Below, piece by piece: positions 10,733 to 19,933 of a DNA stretch of 64,000 bases. Under the pieces are notes generated by a model that saw nothing but the letters and a program-made list of their open reading frames with translations, was not told the DNA's origin and did no database searches. The stretch is from Chromohalobacter moromii (GTDB lineage: Bacteria > Pseudomonadota > Gammaproteobacteria > Pseudomonadales > Halomonadaceae): positions 186,001 to 250,000 of the forward strand of contig NZ_JAHXDI010000004.1 in the NCBI RefSeq assembly GCF_023091865.1. Direction: 5' to 3'. Made by a program: the position numbers and the translations under genes. Each line of letters starts with the position of its first letter. Position 1 is the first letter of the stretch.

Positions 10733-10759
10733 ACGCCGACCGATAGGTCGGCGTTTTTT
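10733..10759 (+). terminator. Intrinsic terminator after lpxC
   Basis: A perfect 9-bp stem (ACGCCGACC with GGTCGGCGT), GATA loop, then a run of T residues. It lies 47 bases after the lpxC stop and marks the end of the dcw transcription unit; the following gene is on the opposite strand. Confidence 0.9.
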
Positions 10760-10784
10760 ATGGGGGTGACGCGGACACGACCGT

Positions 10785-11246
10785 CTAGCCGTCGTCCGGG
10801 GCATGAGACGCCAGGCGCGTCAGCGCTTTTTTTAGCTTGGGGTCCGCGGTGTCGTCTGCGCATGCCTTGAGATGATGGGCGGCTTCGGTTGAAAGTGCGC
10901 GTGCCTGAAAGGTGGGCGTCTTGAGAGGGTGTACAGGACGGACCTTGAAGTTGAGCGCGAGTACGGCTTCGAATTCGGGGAGTTGGCGCAGCAGTGTGAG
11001 AAGGCGTTGGCGTTCGTAACGTAGCCACGTCAACCATACGGCGCCATCGGTAATGAGCGTCAGAGCGCCTTCCCGGTAGCCACCGACATAGACATGTTCG
11101 GCGATTTCGGCGGGAAGCCCGGCACGCAGGTGCTGTTGGGCCCGCTGTAGTAGTTTCGCCATACGTACCACCGACCCCAATTCGCCGGATCCGTCGATGA
11201 GATGGTGGATGGACTGGGCTCGGAAACGCTTAGCCTTTATACTCAT
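10785..11246 (-). CDS. dciA: DciA-like protein (DUF721), predicted replicative helicase loader
   Basis: A small basic protein of 153 residues from the ATG at 11246 (protein MSIKAKRF...); an in-frame TTG 39 bases upstream is a weaker alternative. The part around residues 15-90 (QSIHHLIDGSG..., LRAGLPAEIAEHVYVGGYREGALTLITDGAVWLTWLRYER) resembles the KH-like DUF721 domain that assists loading of DnaB helicase in bacteria lacking DnaC. The C-terminal third is less conserved and rich in Lys, Ala and Asp. Position between lpxC and secA, opposite strand, matches DUF721 genes in pseudomonad-type genomes. Family call is by motif and context. Confidence 0.72.
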   Translation of the reverse strand: MSIKAKRFRAQSIHHLIDGSGELGSVVRMAKLLQRAQQHLRAGLPAEIAEHVYVGGYREGALTLITDGAVWLTWLRYERQRLLTLLRQLPEFEAVLALNFKVRPVHPLKTPTFQARALSTEAAHHLKACADDTADPKLKKALTRLASHAPDDG

Positions 11247-11314
11247 GGGCTTGCCCGCGCGAAGGAAAGCAGAATGTCTGCGCAATCTACCATGAGCCGG
11301 AGCTCGTCGATAGC

Positions 11315-11689
11315 ATGACCAGCGCTACGCACCATAGCTCAACGTCGCCGCGTCGCGTTCGCGCGCGTCACCGTGCGCAATGGTGGCTCGCCGGTCTGTT
11401 GGTCGGGTGCTTGTTACCGGCGGGGTTGATGCACTCCGACGCACTACGTATCGCCGGGCGGTTGACGCAGATCTGTCTGATGGCGCCGGAAGCCATTCGT
11501 GCCCAATCGCGTCGTGTGGAGCGACGCAAGCGCTTGTTGGGCACTAGGCGACGTCGCCCCCCGTCTCCTCGCCTGTGGCGCTTGCCGCAGCGCTTCTATC
11601 ATGTGTTGAGCGTGGGACTCGATGTTCTCTCGCGCCGAGGTCCTCCACGCAGTGTCTTGTTTCGAGGTATCGGGCGATTAATCGCCTGA
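11315..11689 (+). CDS. Small basic membrane-anchored protein upstream of secA (secM position)
   Basis: A 124-residue ORF lying 73 bases before secA on the same strand. It has an Arg-rich start, one hydrophobic segment at about residues 28-42 (WWLAGLLVGCLLPAGL) that could be a signal anchor, and then a very Arg-rich tail with LLGTRRRRPPSP and a Gly-Arg-Pro-containing end (RRGPPRSVLFRGIGRLIA). I do not recognise a family. Its position and N-terminal export-like segment recall SecM, the secretion monitor that controls secA in enterics, but the SecM arrest sequence is not present. The ribosome site is poor. It could be a regulatory peptide, a small membrane protein, or a chance ORF. Confidence 0.5.
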   Translation: MTSATHHSSTSPRRVRARHRAQWWLAGLLVGCLLPAGLMHSDALRIAGRLTQICLMAPEAIRAQSRRVERRKRLLGTRRRRPPSPRLWRLPQRFYHVLSVGLDVLSRRGPPRSVLFRGIGRLIA

Positions 11690-11762
11690 TATTGATGCTG
11701 GCGCCGCGTCGATGCGGTGGCCGATATGACGTTTTAGGCACTTTTGGATTTCAGGATCTCAC

Positions 11763-14501
11763 ATGCTCAATACTATCGTTCGTAAGCTGGTTGGCTCGAA
11801 GAACGAGCGCGAAGTCAAACGCATGCGCAAGGCCTCCGAGGCCATCAACGTGTTGGAACCCACGTTCGAGTCTCTCGAGGATGCCGCGCTGACGGCAAAG
11901 ACCAGCGAATTCCGCACGCGCCTGGAGTCAGGCGAATCCATCGATAAGATACTGCCCGAAGCTTTCGCCGTCGTGCGCGAGGCGAGTAAGCGCGTGATGG
12001 GAATGCGTCACTTCGATGTGCAGATGGTCGGCGGGATGACGCTGCACGAAGGCCGCATCGCCGAGATGAAAACCGGCGAGGGCAAGACCTTGGTCGGTAC
12101 CCTGGCGGTCTATCTCAATGCATTGCCGGGCAAGGGCGTGCACGTGGTGACGGTCAACGATTATCTGGCCAGCCGCGATGCCGAGTGGATGCGCCCTCTC
12201 TATGAATTTCTCGATCTCAGCGTGGGCACGATCTACTCCGGCCAGGCCTCGCCCCAGAAGCGTGAAGCCTACGCCTGCGATATCACGTACGGCACCAACA
12301 ACGAATTTGGGTTCGACTATCTGCGTGACAATATGGCGTTTTCGCTGGATGACAAGGTCCAGCGTACGCTGCACTACGCAATCATCGATGAAGTCGACTC
12401 GATTCTCATCGACGAGGCGCGCACGCCGCTGATCATTTCCGGCCCGGTAGAAGAAAACATCGAGCTTTACCGGCGTATCAATCAGCTTTCCCTGGGGCTT
12501 GAAGAGTGCAGCGACGAAGAGGACCCGACCAGCGGGGACTTCATCCTCGATGAGAAACAAAAGCAGGTGGAGCTGACGGAAACCGGTCACCAGAAGCTGG
12601 AAGGGATACTGAGAGAGACGGAGCTTCTGGGCGCGGACGACTCGTTGTACTCGGCCCAGAATCTGGGGCTTCTACAACATGTGCATTCGGCGTTACGTGC
12701 GCGTCATCTCTATCATCGCGACGTCGATTACATCGTCAACAACGATGAAGTCGTCATCGTCGATGAGCACACCGGGCGCAGCATGCCGGGCCGCCGCTGG
12801 TCCGAGGGGCTGCACCAAGCGGTCGAGGCCAAGGAAGGGGTCACGATCCAGAAAGAGAGCCAGACGTTGGCCTCTACCACCTTCCAGAACTACTTCCGTC
12901 TTTACGAGAAGCTGGCGGGGATGACAGGGACCGCCGACACCGAGGCCTTCGAGTTCCGTCAGATCTATGGCCTGGATGTCATGGTGATTCCCACCAACCG
13001 CCCGTTGGTGCGTGTGGACCATAATGACTTGGTCTACATGAGTGGTGAGGAAAAATTCGAAGCCATCATCGACGACGTCAAGACGCAACGCGAGGCAGGT
13101 CGCCCGGTTCTGGTGGGCACGGCATCGATCGAAACCTCCGAATATCTCGCCCATCTGATGCAGAAGTATCAGATACCGCACAATGTGCTTAACGCCAAGC
13201 AACACCAGAGTGAAGCGGAAATCATCGCCCAGGCGGGGCAGCCCGGTGCCGTGACCATCGCCACCAACATGGCCGGGCGTGGTACCGACATCGTGCTGGG
13301 CGGTAACTGGGAAGCCGAAGCGGCGGCTCTCGATAATCCTTCCGACGAGCAGGTCGCAGCACTCAAGGCCGCATGGCAGGAACGCCACGATGCTGTACTT
13401 GCTGCGGGCGGTCTCCATGTGATTGGTTCCGAACGCCACGAATCCCGACGCATCGACAATCAGCTGCGTGGGCGCTCAGGTCGTCAGGGCGATCCCGGGT
13501 CGACACGCTTCTTCCTCTCATTGGAAGACAACCTCATGCGGTTGTTCGGCTCGGATCGCGTGCAGCGGTTGATGGGGGCCCTGGGACTGGAACGTGGCGA
13601 GGCGATCGAACACAAGATGGTGTCCAATGCCGTCGAGCGTGCTCAGAAAAAGGTCGAGGGCCGCAACTTCGATATCCGCAAGCAGCTGCTGGAATACGAC
13701 GACGTTTCCAACGATCAACGACGTGTTGTCTATCAGCAGCGCAATGAAGTGCTTGTCACCGATGATCTCTCGTCCAATATCGCCGAGATTCGTGAGCAAG
13801 TATTGTCCGAGGCCATTACCAGTTATGTGCCGGCGCAGAGCTTGCCCGAGCAGTGGGACCTTGCTGGGTTGCAGGACTATCTCAAGCAGGAGTTCAACCT
13901 CGATGTGCCCTTGGTGCAATGGGCAGAAGAAGACGAACACTTCCATGAAGACCTGTTGCGTGAACGTCTGCACGATCAGCATCGCGGTCTCTTTGCCAGC
14001 AAGGCCGAGGCAGTCGGCCCGGAGCTGATGCGTCGTTTCGAAAAGCAGGTCATGTTGCAAGTGCTCGATACGCGCTGGAAAGAACACCTGCAGCACATGG
14101 ACCATCTGCGTCGCGGGATCCATTTGCGTGGGTATGCACAGAAGAATCCCAAGCAGGAATACAAGCGTGAAGCCTTCGAACTCTTCCAAACGCTGCTGGC
14201 CAACATCAAGCATGATGTCATTCGCATCCTGAGTCATGTGCAAGTGCGGCGTCAGGAAGAAGTCGATGAGCTGGAGCGTGAACGGCGTGCCACGCTGGAG
14301 CGCGAACGTGCGGTCAGCCAACCGGTGCATGAAGACGCCGTGGCCTCGGCCGAGGCGGTGACCGCCGAAGGCGAGGAGCGTGCTGGCGACGAAGAAGATA
14401 CACAGCCGGTACGCCGTGAAGGCCCTAAAGTGGGTCGTAACGATCCGTGTCCTTGCGGTTCTGGCAAGAAATACAAGCATTGCCATGGCAAGTTGAGCTG
14501 A
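11763..14501 (+). CDS. secA: SecA, preprotein translocase ATPase
   Basis: A 912-residue motor that drives preproteins through SecYEG. Walker A MKTGEGKT is at residues 102-109 and the DEAD-type box appears as [16 protein letters not shown]. The preprotein cross-linking domain, second nucleotide fold ([33 protein letters not shown]) and helical scaffold follow. The acidic linker ends in the zinc-binding SEC-C motif [14 protein letters not shown], which contacts SecB and lipids. All parts and length are normal. The nearest ribosome site is a modest CAGGA. It lies downstream of the secM-position ORF. Confidence 0.98.
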   Translation: MLNTIVRKLVGSKNEREVKRMRKASEAINVLEPTFESLEDAALTAKTSEFRTRLESGESIDKILPEAFAVVREASKRVMGMRHFDVQMVGGMTLHEGRIAEMKTGEGKTLVGTLAVYLNALPGKGVHVVTVNDYLASRDAEWMRPLYEFLDLSVGTIYSGQASPQKREAYACDITYGTNNEFGFDYLRDNMAFSLDDKVQRTLHYAIIDEVDSILIDEARTPLIISGPVEENIELYRRINQLSLGLEECSDEEDPTSGDFILDEKQKQVELTETGHQKLEGILRETELLGADDSLYSAQNLGLLQHVHSALRARHLYHRDVDYIVNNDEVVIVDEHTGRSMPGRRWSEGLHQAVEAKEGVTIQKESQTLASTTFQNYFRLYEKLAGMTGTADTEAFEFRQIYGLDVMVIPTNRPLVRVDHNDLVYMSGEEKFEAIIDDVKTQREAGRPVLVGTASIETSEYLAHLMQKYQIPHNVLNAKQHQSEAEIIAQAGQPGAVTIATNMAGRGTDIVLGGNWEAEAAALDNPSDEQVAALKAAWQERHDAVLAAGGLHVIGSERHESRRIDNQLRGRSGRQGDPGSTRFFLSLEDNLMRLFGSDRVQRLMGALGLERGEAIEHKMVSNAVERAQKKVEGRNFDIRKQLLEYDDVSNDQRRVVYQQRNEVLVTDDLSSNIAEIREQVLSEAITSYVPAQSLPEQWDLAGLQDYLKQEFNLDVPLVQWAEEDEHFHEDLLRERLHDQHRGLFASKAEAVGPELMRRFEKQVMLQVLDTRWKEHLQHMDHLRRGIHLRGYAQKNPKQEYKREAFELFQTLLANIKHDVIRILSHVQVRRQEEVDELERERRATLERERAVSQPVHEDAVASAEAVTAEGEERAGDEEDTQPVRREGPKVGRNDPCPCGSGKKYKHCHGKLS

Positions 14502-14534
14502 GCTCAAGGCAAGCGTGGCGTGAGGAGAGACGAC

Positions 14535-15743
14535 ATGGCGGTGGGGGAAGCGAGTTTTCCGGCGATGCCGGCCATCGAAGGTATTCGCCTGGGCACGTCG
14601 ATGGCAGGCATCAAGGCAGCGGGGCGCCGTGATCTGGTAGTGATCGAGTTGCCCGAGTCAACGACGCTGGCGGCGGCGTTTACGCGCAACGCTTTTTGCG
14701 CGGCGCCGGTTCATGTGGCGCGACGTCATCTCGAGGCGGCAAAGCCGCGTTATCTGTTGATCAATACCGGTAACGCCAATGCCGGTACGGGTGAGCAGGG
14801 CATGCTCGATGCTGAGCAGAGTTGCCAGACGCTGGGCGAGCTGGCGGGTGTCGCCGCGCAGTCCGTCTTGCCGTTTTCGACCGGCGTGATCGGCGAGCCC
14901 CTGCCGGTAAAGCGGCTATGCGATGCGTTGCCGGAAGCGCTTGCCGTGTTGTCGGCGGATGGTTGGCAGACCGCGGCCGAAGGCATTCTGACGACAGATA
15001 CGCGAGCCAAAGGCGCCACGACGTGTATCGAGATTGATGGCCAGCCGGTGACGATCAACGGCATCGCCAAGGGTTCAGGCATGATCAAGCCCGATATGGC
15101 CACGATGCTGAGCTTCGTCTTCACCGATGCCGCCATCGACGACGCGCGCCTGCAGGTATTGCTGCGGCGGGCCGTCGATGACTCCTTCAATTGCATCACC
15201 GTGGACTCGGACACTTCTACCAACGATGCCTGTACATTGGCTGCCACCGGACGCGGTGCTCGCATCGATACCGATGAGCACGAGTCGCGCTTTGCTGCGG
15301 CGCTGACCGAGGTACTGGTAGAATTGGCGCAGGCCATCATCCGTGATGCCGAGGGTGCGACCAAGTTCGTTACCCTTGAGGTCGAAGGGGCAACGCATCG
15401 GCAGGAAGCGTTGGACGTTGCCTTTACCGTGGCGCATTCGCCCTTGGTGAAAACGGCGCTTTATGCCAGTGACGCCAATTGGGGGCGTATTTTGGCGGCG
15501 GTCGGGCGTGCTCCGGTGCCCGACTTGGATGTGTCGCGTATCGCTATCGACCTCGGTGAGGTGGCACTCGTCGAGCGAGGCGGTCGCGCGGCTTCGTATA
15601 CCGAGGAGGCGGGCAGCGCAGTCATGGCCGAGTCCGAGATTACGATTCGCATCCATCTTGGACGCGGAGATACCGCGGCGACGGTCTGGACGTCGGACTT
15701 GTCACACGATTATGTCTCCATCAATGCCGACTACCGTAGCTGA
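14535..15743 (+). CDS. argJ: ArgJ, glutamate N-acetyltransferase / ornithine acetyltransferase
   Basis: A 402-residue proenzyme of cyclic arginine synthesis that transfers acetyl from N-acetylornithine to glutamate. The ATG at 14535 is chosen because AGGAGAG lies just upstream; a GTG 15 bases earlier has no such site. The self-cleavage site is visible as KPDMATML, with Thr190 expected to become the N-terminal nucleophile of the beta chain. INTGNANAGTG and the C-terminal DLSHDYVSINADYRS are typical. Whether it is mono- or bifunctional cannot be told from sequence alone. Confidence 0.95.
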   Translation: MAVGEASFPAMPAIEGIRLGTSMAGIKAAGRRDLVVIELPESTTLAAAFTRNAFCAAPVHVARRHLEAAKPRYLLINTGNANAGTGEQGMLDAEQSCQTLGELAGVAAQSVLPFSTGVIGEPLPVKRLCDALPEALAVLSADGWQTAAEGILTTDTRAKGATTCIEIDGQPVTINGIAKGSGMIKPDMATMLSFVFTDAAIDDARLQVLLRRAVDDSFNCITVDSDTSTNDACTLAATGRGARIDTDEHESRFAAALTEVLVELAQAIIRDAEGATKFVTLEVEGATHRQEALDVAFTVAHSPLVKTALYASDANWGRILAAVGRAPVPDLDVSRIAIDLGEVALVERGGRAASYTEEAGSAVMAESEITIRIHLGRGDTAATVWTSDLSHDYVSINADYRS

Positions 15744-15840
15744 GTGCGAGTCGTACAGAACGGCTAGCCGAGTGCGGATGGCAGCAGCGATAAGCGGGCC
15801 GTCTTCGGTCTGCGGATCATGAATAGTCAGTCAAGGTGAA

Positions 15841-16794
15841 ATGACCAACATGGTGAAGAGAAGGGTACACGTAGCGGCGGCTGCCATCATTCGCGAGGAT
15901 GGCCATGTGTTGCTGGCACGCCGTCCCTCGATCGTCGATCAGGGTGGGCTATGGGAATTCCCCGGGGGCAAGCTGGCACCCTACGAAACTGGTTTCGAAG
16001 CGCTCAGGCGTGAACTCCGTGAAGAGCTAGGCATTGAGATCCTGCGCGCTCAACCACTCATTCGCGTTCACCATGAATATGCCGACAAACGCATTTTGCT
16101 CGATGTCTGGCAGGTACATGAGTTCGAGGGCGAGCCCTTCGGGCGCGAGGGCCAGGCGGTGCGCTGGGTACCGCAGAACGAGTTGCATAATTACCCGTTC
16201 CCGGAAGCCAACCACCCGATCTTGCGCGCGGTGTGCCTGCCGCACGAGTATTTGATCAGTGACGAAGAAGCCGACGACACGGTGTTTCTCGACAAGCTCG
16301 AGCGCGCCTTGCGCGATGAGGACGTGCGCCTGGTGCAACTGCGGGCCAAAACGCTGGATGATAGCGCGTATCTCAAACGTGCCGAGCAAGCACTCGCGCT
16401 TTGTCGTCGCTATGAGGCACGCTTGATTCTCAATGGCGATCCAGCACTGCTCGACAGCATCGATGCCGATGGCATTCATTTGCCCAGTCGTTCACTGATG
16501 GCGCTCAAGCACCGCCCCATCGCTCATGACAAGTGGCTAGGAGCGTCGACGCACGATCCTCACCAACTCGATCAGGCCGCTGAGATTGGCTGCGATTTCG
16601 TGACCTTTTCGCCGCTGCGCGTGACGCCGAGCCACCCCGATACTGCGCCGGTCGGCTGGCATGACTTCCAGCAGCTAGTGGAAACCGCAGGCATGCCGGT
16701 CTATGCGCTAGGAGGGGTCACGCGACACGATATAGACCAGGCGCGTGCAGTGGGCGCCCAGGGGATTGCGACGATTCGCGACCTCTGGAAATAA
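15841..16794 (+). CDS. Nudix hydrolase fused to a ThiE-like domain
   Basis: A 317-residue two-domain protein. Residues ~8-135 form a MutT-type Nudix hydrolase with the box GGKLAPYETGFEALRRELREELGI, the full set of catalytic Glu residues, consistent with sanitising oxidised nucleotides such as 8-oxo-dGTP. Residues ~145-317 resemble thiamine phosphate synthase (LVQLRAKTLDDSAY, ADGIHLPSRSL, DFVTFSPLRVTPSHP, YALGGVTRHDI) but the usual metal/phosphate-binding NDR block reads LILNGDPA, so synthase activity is doubtful. AAGGTG precedes the ATG. This fusion is known in gammaproteobacteria near secA/argJ. It ends at a hairpin shared with the convergent yacG. Confidence 0.88.
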   Translation: MTNMVKRRVHVAAAAIIREDGHVLLARRPSIVDQGGLWEFPGGKLAPYETGFEALRRELREELGIEILRAQPLIRVHHEYADKRILLDVWQVHEFEGEPFGREGQAVRWVPQNELHNYPFPEANHPILRAVCLPHEYLISDEEADDTVFLDKLERALRDEDVRLVQLRAKTLDDSAYLKRAEQALALCRRYEARLILNGDPALLDSIDADGIHLPSRSLMALKHRPIAHDKWLGASTHDPHQLDQAAEIGCDFVTFSPLRVTPSHPDTAPVGWHDFQQLVETAGMPVYALGGVTRHDIDQARAVGAQGIATIRDLWK

Positions 16795-16830
16795 CGCGCT
16801 CGCCTCGTCGCGACAGCGTGATATCGCATA

Positions 16831-16860
16831 CCAACGGCTCGCCATTTTGGCGGGCCGTTG
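16831..16860. terminator. Hairpin between convergent Nudix and yacG genes
   Basis: CCAACGGCTCGCC pairs with GGCGGGCCGTTGG around an ATTTT loop, with one mismatch pair in the middle. The downstream plus-strand sequence CGTTTATACC is only weakly T-rich, so termination efficiency is uncertain. Placement between two converging genes favours a terminator role. Confidence 0.6.
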
Positions 16861-16871
16861 GCGTTTATACC

Positions 16872-17105
16872 TTATTGGCGTGGTTCGCCGCGCTCCAGAT
16901 CGTCGATCAAACGATCGAGGTCGGTTTCATCCATAGCGGGCTCGCCCGCGATACGATGGGATTCATCGGCCCAGGCGCCAAGGTCGAGTAAGCGGCAGCG
17001 CTTCGAGCAGAAAGGGCGATACGGGTTGTCGGTTGTCCAGGCGACCTTGGTGCGACACTGAGGACAGGCGACTTCAAGGGGGCGGTCTTGGGATGTCTCC
17101 GTCAT
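16872..17105 (-). CDS. yacG: YacG, zinc-finger DNA gyrase inhibitor
   Basis: A 77-residue cytoplasmic protein that binds GyrB and blocks DNA binding by gyrase. The four zinc ligands are visible as CPQC and CSKRC separated by a loop with WTTDNPYRPF. The acidic C-terminus (MDETDLDRLIDDLERGE) fits the family. The ATG one base after the coaE stop is chosen over an upstream start inside coaE. It is the last gene of the pilB-pilC-pilD-coaE-yacG run. Confidence 0.93.
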   Translation of the reverse strand: MTETSQDRPLEVACPQCRTKVAWTTDNPYRPFCSKRCRLLDLGAWADESHRIAGEPAMDETDLDRLIDDLERGEPRQ

Positions 17106-17106
17106 G

Positions 17107-17745
17107 CTAAAGCGAATGCTCCTGATGGGTGGCATCGAATAGTTGCCGATAATGTGCGTCGAGCTTGGCGACCTGCGCTTTCAGCGCCGTCATGTCACCA
17201 TGATTCTCGATTACGTCGTCGGCAAGCGCCAACCGCTCTTGGCGGGGCATCTGTGCCGCGAGGATAGCATGCGCCTGAGCTTCACTCACTTCATCGCGTG
17301 CCTGAGTGCGCGACACCTGAAGCGCTTCGGGAACATCGATGACCAGACGGCGGTCGACCAGCGAGACTTGATCCGTCTCGAACAGCAGCGGCGACACGAG
17401 TAGCCCATAAGGGGCTGCGTCCTGGCGTATCGCCTCGAGACGCTCGCGCAATCGTTGACGGATGCGTGGATGCGTGACGCTTTCCAGCCACGCGCGCTCG
17501 CCGTCATCGGCGAAGACAATGTCGCGCAAGGCGCGGCGTTGCAACTCGCCGTGTGCGTCGAGAAGCGAGTTTCCGTAACGTGCCACGATTTCGTCCAGCG
17601 CGGGTTCGCCGGGCGCGACGATATCGCGTGCCACGAGATCGGCATCGACCCAGGGAATGCCCAGTTCGGCGAACATGGCGGCGACGGTGGACTTGCCTGA
17701 AGCGATGCCACCGGTTACGCCGATGATGGGGGCGGCGGATGTCAT
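17107..17745 (-). CDS. coaE: CoaE, dephospho-CoA kinase
   Basis: A 212-residue P-loop kinase that phosphorylates dephospho-CoA to CoA, the last step of the pathway. The start at 17745 is chosen because GAGGAAT lies just upstream and the protein begins MTSAAPIIGVTGG. P-loop GGIASGKST is near residue 12, then WVDADLVAR and VSPLLFE. Length is normal, and the link with pilD and yacG is the common gammaproteobacterial arrangement. Confidence 0.95.
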   Translation of the reverse strand: MTSAAPIIGVTGGIASGKSTVAAMFAELGIPWVDADLVARDIVAPGEPALDEIVARYGNSLLDAHGELQRRALRDIVFADDGERAWLESVTHPRIRQRLRERLEAIRQDAAPYGLLVSPLLFETDQVSLVDRRLVIDVPEALQVSRTQARDEVSEAQAHAILAAQMPRQERLALADDVIENHGDMTALKAQVAKLDAHYRQLFDATHQEHSL

Positions 17746-17755
17746 GGCCAATTCC

Positions 17756-18598
17756 TCATAAGCCGGTCCAGGCGCGTAGTGGTGCGCCGAAGAGTACCGC
17801 GACCCATCCGGCAAGGGCGAGAAAGGGGCCGAATGGTAGTGGCATGCCGCGCAAGCGGGGCAGCGAGAGCTGCAACAGTACCCCGATGATGGCGCCCAAC
17901 CCGGCGGATAGCATCAGTAGCATCGGCAGCATCGTCCAGCCTAGCCAGGCGCCCAGCGCCGCTAACAGCTTGAAGTCACCGTACCCCATGCCTTCCTTCT
18001 TGGTCAGCCATTTGAACAGCCAGTAGAAGCTCCACAGCAGCACATAGCCGGCCATGGCACCGATCACGGCATTCTCGAGCATATAGGGCTGAAAGAAGAG
18101 CTGATAAAGCAGGCCGGCCCACAGCAAGGGCAAGGTGATGATATCGGGGAGCAACTGGGTCCGCAGATCGATGACTGCCAGCACCAGCAATGCCAGGCAC
18201 AATCCGCTCCAGGCCAGCGCCGCCCAGGTGGCGCCATGTACGATGATGACGCTCGCCATCAATAGACCCGCCATCAGCTCGATCAGCGGATATTGCACGC
18301 TGATGCGTGCCCGGCAATGCGCGCAGCGGCCCCGGCGTTTGAACCAGCCGATGAGCGGCAGGTTGTCGTGCCAGGCGATTGTCTGGCGGCAGCTCGGACA
18401 TTGCGAGCGTGGCGTGCACAGGTTGTAGCGTGCGACCTCTTCCTCGGGAAGCGCCAGTGCATCGCGTGCTTCTTGGCGCCAGTGCTGCATCAGCATCACC
18501 GGCAAGCGTACGATGACGACATTGAGAAAACTGCCCAGCAAGGTCCCGAGGACGAACGCCATTGCGGCCAGCCACGGTAAAGGAATATCGGCAAGCAA
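17756..18598 (-). CDS. pilD: PilD, prepilin leader peptidase / N-methyltransferase
   Basis: A 280-residue inner-membrane aspartyl protease that cleaves and N-methylates type IV prepilins. The start is a TTG seven bases after AGGAG, giving MLADIPLPWLAAMAFVLGTLLGSFLNVV. This is better supported than a longer reading. The cytoplasmic zinc loop has C...C and CXXC pairs (QCPSCRQ; RCAHCRA), and catalytic aspartates are in DLRTQLLPD and GYGDFK. About eight hydrophobic segments are visible. It would process PilA encoded next to this cluster. Confidence 0.95.
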   Translation of the reverse strand: MLADIPLPWLAAMAFVLGTLLGSFLNVVIVRLPVMLMQHWRQEARDALALPEEEVARYNLCTPRSQCPSCRQTIAWHDNLPLIGWFKRRGRCAHCRARISVQYPLIELMAGLLMASVIIVHGATWAALAWSGLCLALLVLAVIDLRTQLLPDIITLPLLWAGLLYQLFFQPYMLENAVIGAMAGYVLLWSFYWLFKWLTKKEGMGYGDFKLLAALGAWLGWTMLPMLLMLSAGLGAIIGVLLQLSLPRLRGMPLPFGPFLALAGWVAVLFGAPLRAWTGL

Positions 18599-18668
18599 CG
18601 TGCCACTCCTGAAACGAACGCACCCGGCGAAATGCCGGGGCGGATGAATTGGGAAACGCGGTAGCGTC

Positions 18669-19901
18669 CTAGATGGCCGATCCCATCTCGAAGATCGGTA
18701 GATACATCGACACGACGAGACCACCGACCAGAACGCCCAGCACTACGATGATGAAGGGTTCGAGCAACGATGTCAGCGCGTCGACCTTGGTGTCGACGTC
18801 TTCCTCGTAGAAATCAGCGACCTTGTTGAGCATCGCGTCCAGCGCGCCGGATTCTTCGCCGACCCCGATCATCTGTACGGCCAAGTTGGGAAAGCGTCCG
18901 GTGGCGCGCATGGCGAAGTTGAGTTGCTGGCCACTGGCGACGTGTTCACGCACCTCATTGATGGCGCGCTGGTAGATGCGGTTGCCGGTCGAGCCTGCCG
19001 CAGTCTGCAGTGACTCGACCAAGGGAACCCCGGCACTAAACGTCGTCGCTAGGGTTCGCGAAAAGCGTGCTACCGACGATTTGTCGAGGATGTCACCGAT
19101 GACCGGCAGGCGCAGCATCAGGCCATCGATGCGATAGGCGAAGCGTGGTGAGCGCCGCATGCCGAGACGTATCAGCACGCCGGCAGCGATGAAGGCGCCA
19201 AGCAAGTGCGGCCAATAGGCCTGAACCCATTCCGAGAGATGGATGGTCAATTGCGTGAAGGCGGGCAGGTCGGCGCCGAAGCCGCGAAACAGACTCTCGA
19301 ATTGCGGTACGACCTTAATCAACAGCAGGGCGGTCACTCCCATGCCCACGAGCACGACGGCGGCGGGATAATAAAGCGCTTTGCGCACGCGGGAGCGCAG
19401 CGAGTCGATCTTTTCCTTGTAGCTGGCGACACGCTCCAGCATGCGATCCAGCGAGCCGGATTGTTCGCCGGCTTCGACCATGTTGACGAACATGCGGTCG
19501 AAATGCTGCGGATGCTGTGAGAGCGCTTCGGAAAAGCTGGCGCCGGCCGAGACCTCGTTCATCAGCGTCTCGATAAGGTGGTGCATGGCGGGGCGCTTAA
19601 GGCTTTCAGAGACGACACTGAACGCCTGCAGTAAGGGAATGCCGGCACGAATCATGGTCGCCATCTGGCGCGCGAACAGGGTGATGTCCTGCGGACGTAT
19701 GCGACCCAGCCCGAAAGGGCTACGCACGCGTTGAATCCGCTTGACGAGGATGTTCTGGCGCCCGAGCTCCTGGCGCACGCCCATTTCATCCGCGGCGACC
19801 AGTTCGCCTTGAATGGTTTCACCACGGGAATTCTTGCCCTTCCACCGCCAGCGGTGCAGGACGACGCGCCGAGGCGCCTTGCTGCGTGTCGCTACCGCCA
19901 T
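18669..19901 (-). CDS. pilC: PilC, type IV pilus inner-membrane platform protein
   Basis: A 410-residue polytopic protein of the GspF/PilC family that links the PilB motor with the growing pilus. Two homologous T2SSF domains are visible, one with FARQMATMIRAGIPLLQAF and one with FSRTLATTFSAGVPLVESL, each followed by helices. The end carries a hydrophobic stretch (FIIVVLGVLVGGLVVSMYLPIF). A 70-base gap separates it from pilD and 32 bases from pilB. All is typical. Confidence 0.96.
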   Translation of the reverse strand: MAVATRSKAPRRVVLHRWRWKGKNSRGETIQGELVAADEMGVRQELGRQNILVKRIQRVRSPFGLGRIRPQDITLFARQMATMIRAGIPLLQAFSVVSESLKRPAMHHLIETLMNEVSAGASFSEALSQHPQHFDRMFVNMVEAGEQSGSLDRMLERVASYKEKIDSLRSRVRKALYYPAAVVLVGMGVTALLLIKVVPQFESLFRGFGADLPAFTQLTIHLSEWVQAYWPHLLGAFIAAGVLIRLGMRRSPRFAYRIDGLMLRLPVIGDILDKSSVARFSRTLATTFSAGVPLVESLQTAAGSTGNRIYQRAINEVREHVASGQQLNFAMRATGRFPNLAVQMIGVGEESGALDAMLNKVADFYEEDVDTKVDALTSLLEPFIIVVLGVLVGGLVVSMYLPIFEMGSAI

Positions 19902-19933
19902 GTCGTTGCCCTCATGTCACTTGACCGGATCGC

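Noticed and set aside
11695-11725. Possible attenuator hairpin before secA
   Set aside because: Pairing is interrupted by an internal loop with only short helices either side; too weak to report as a feature.
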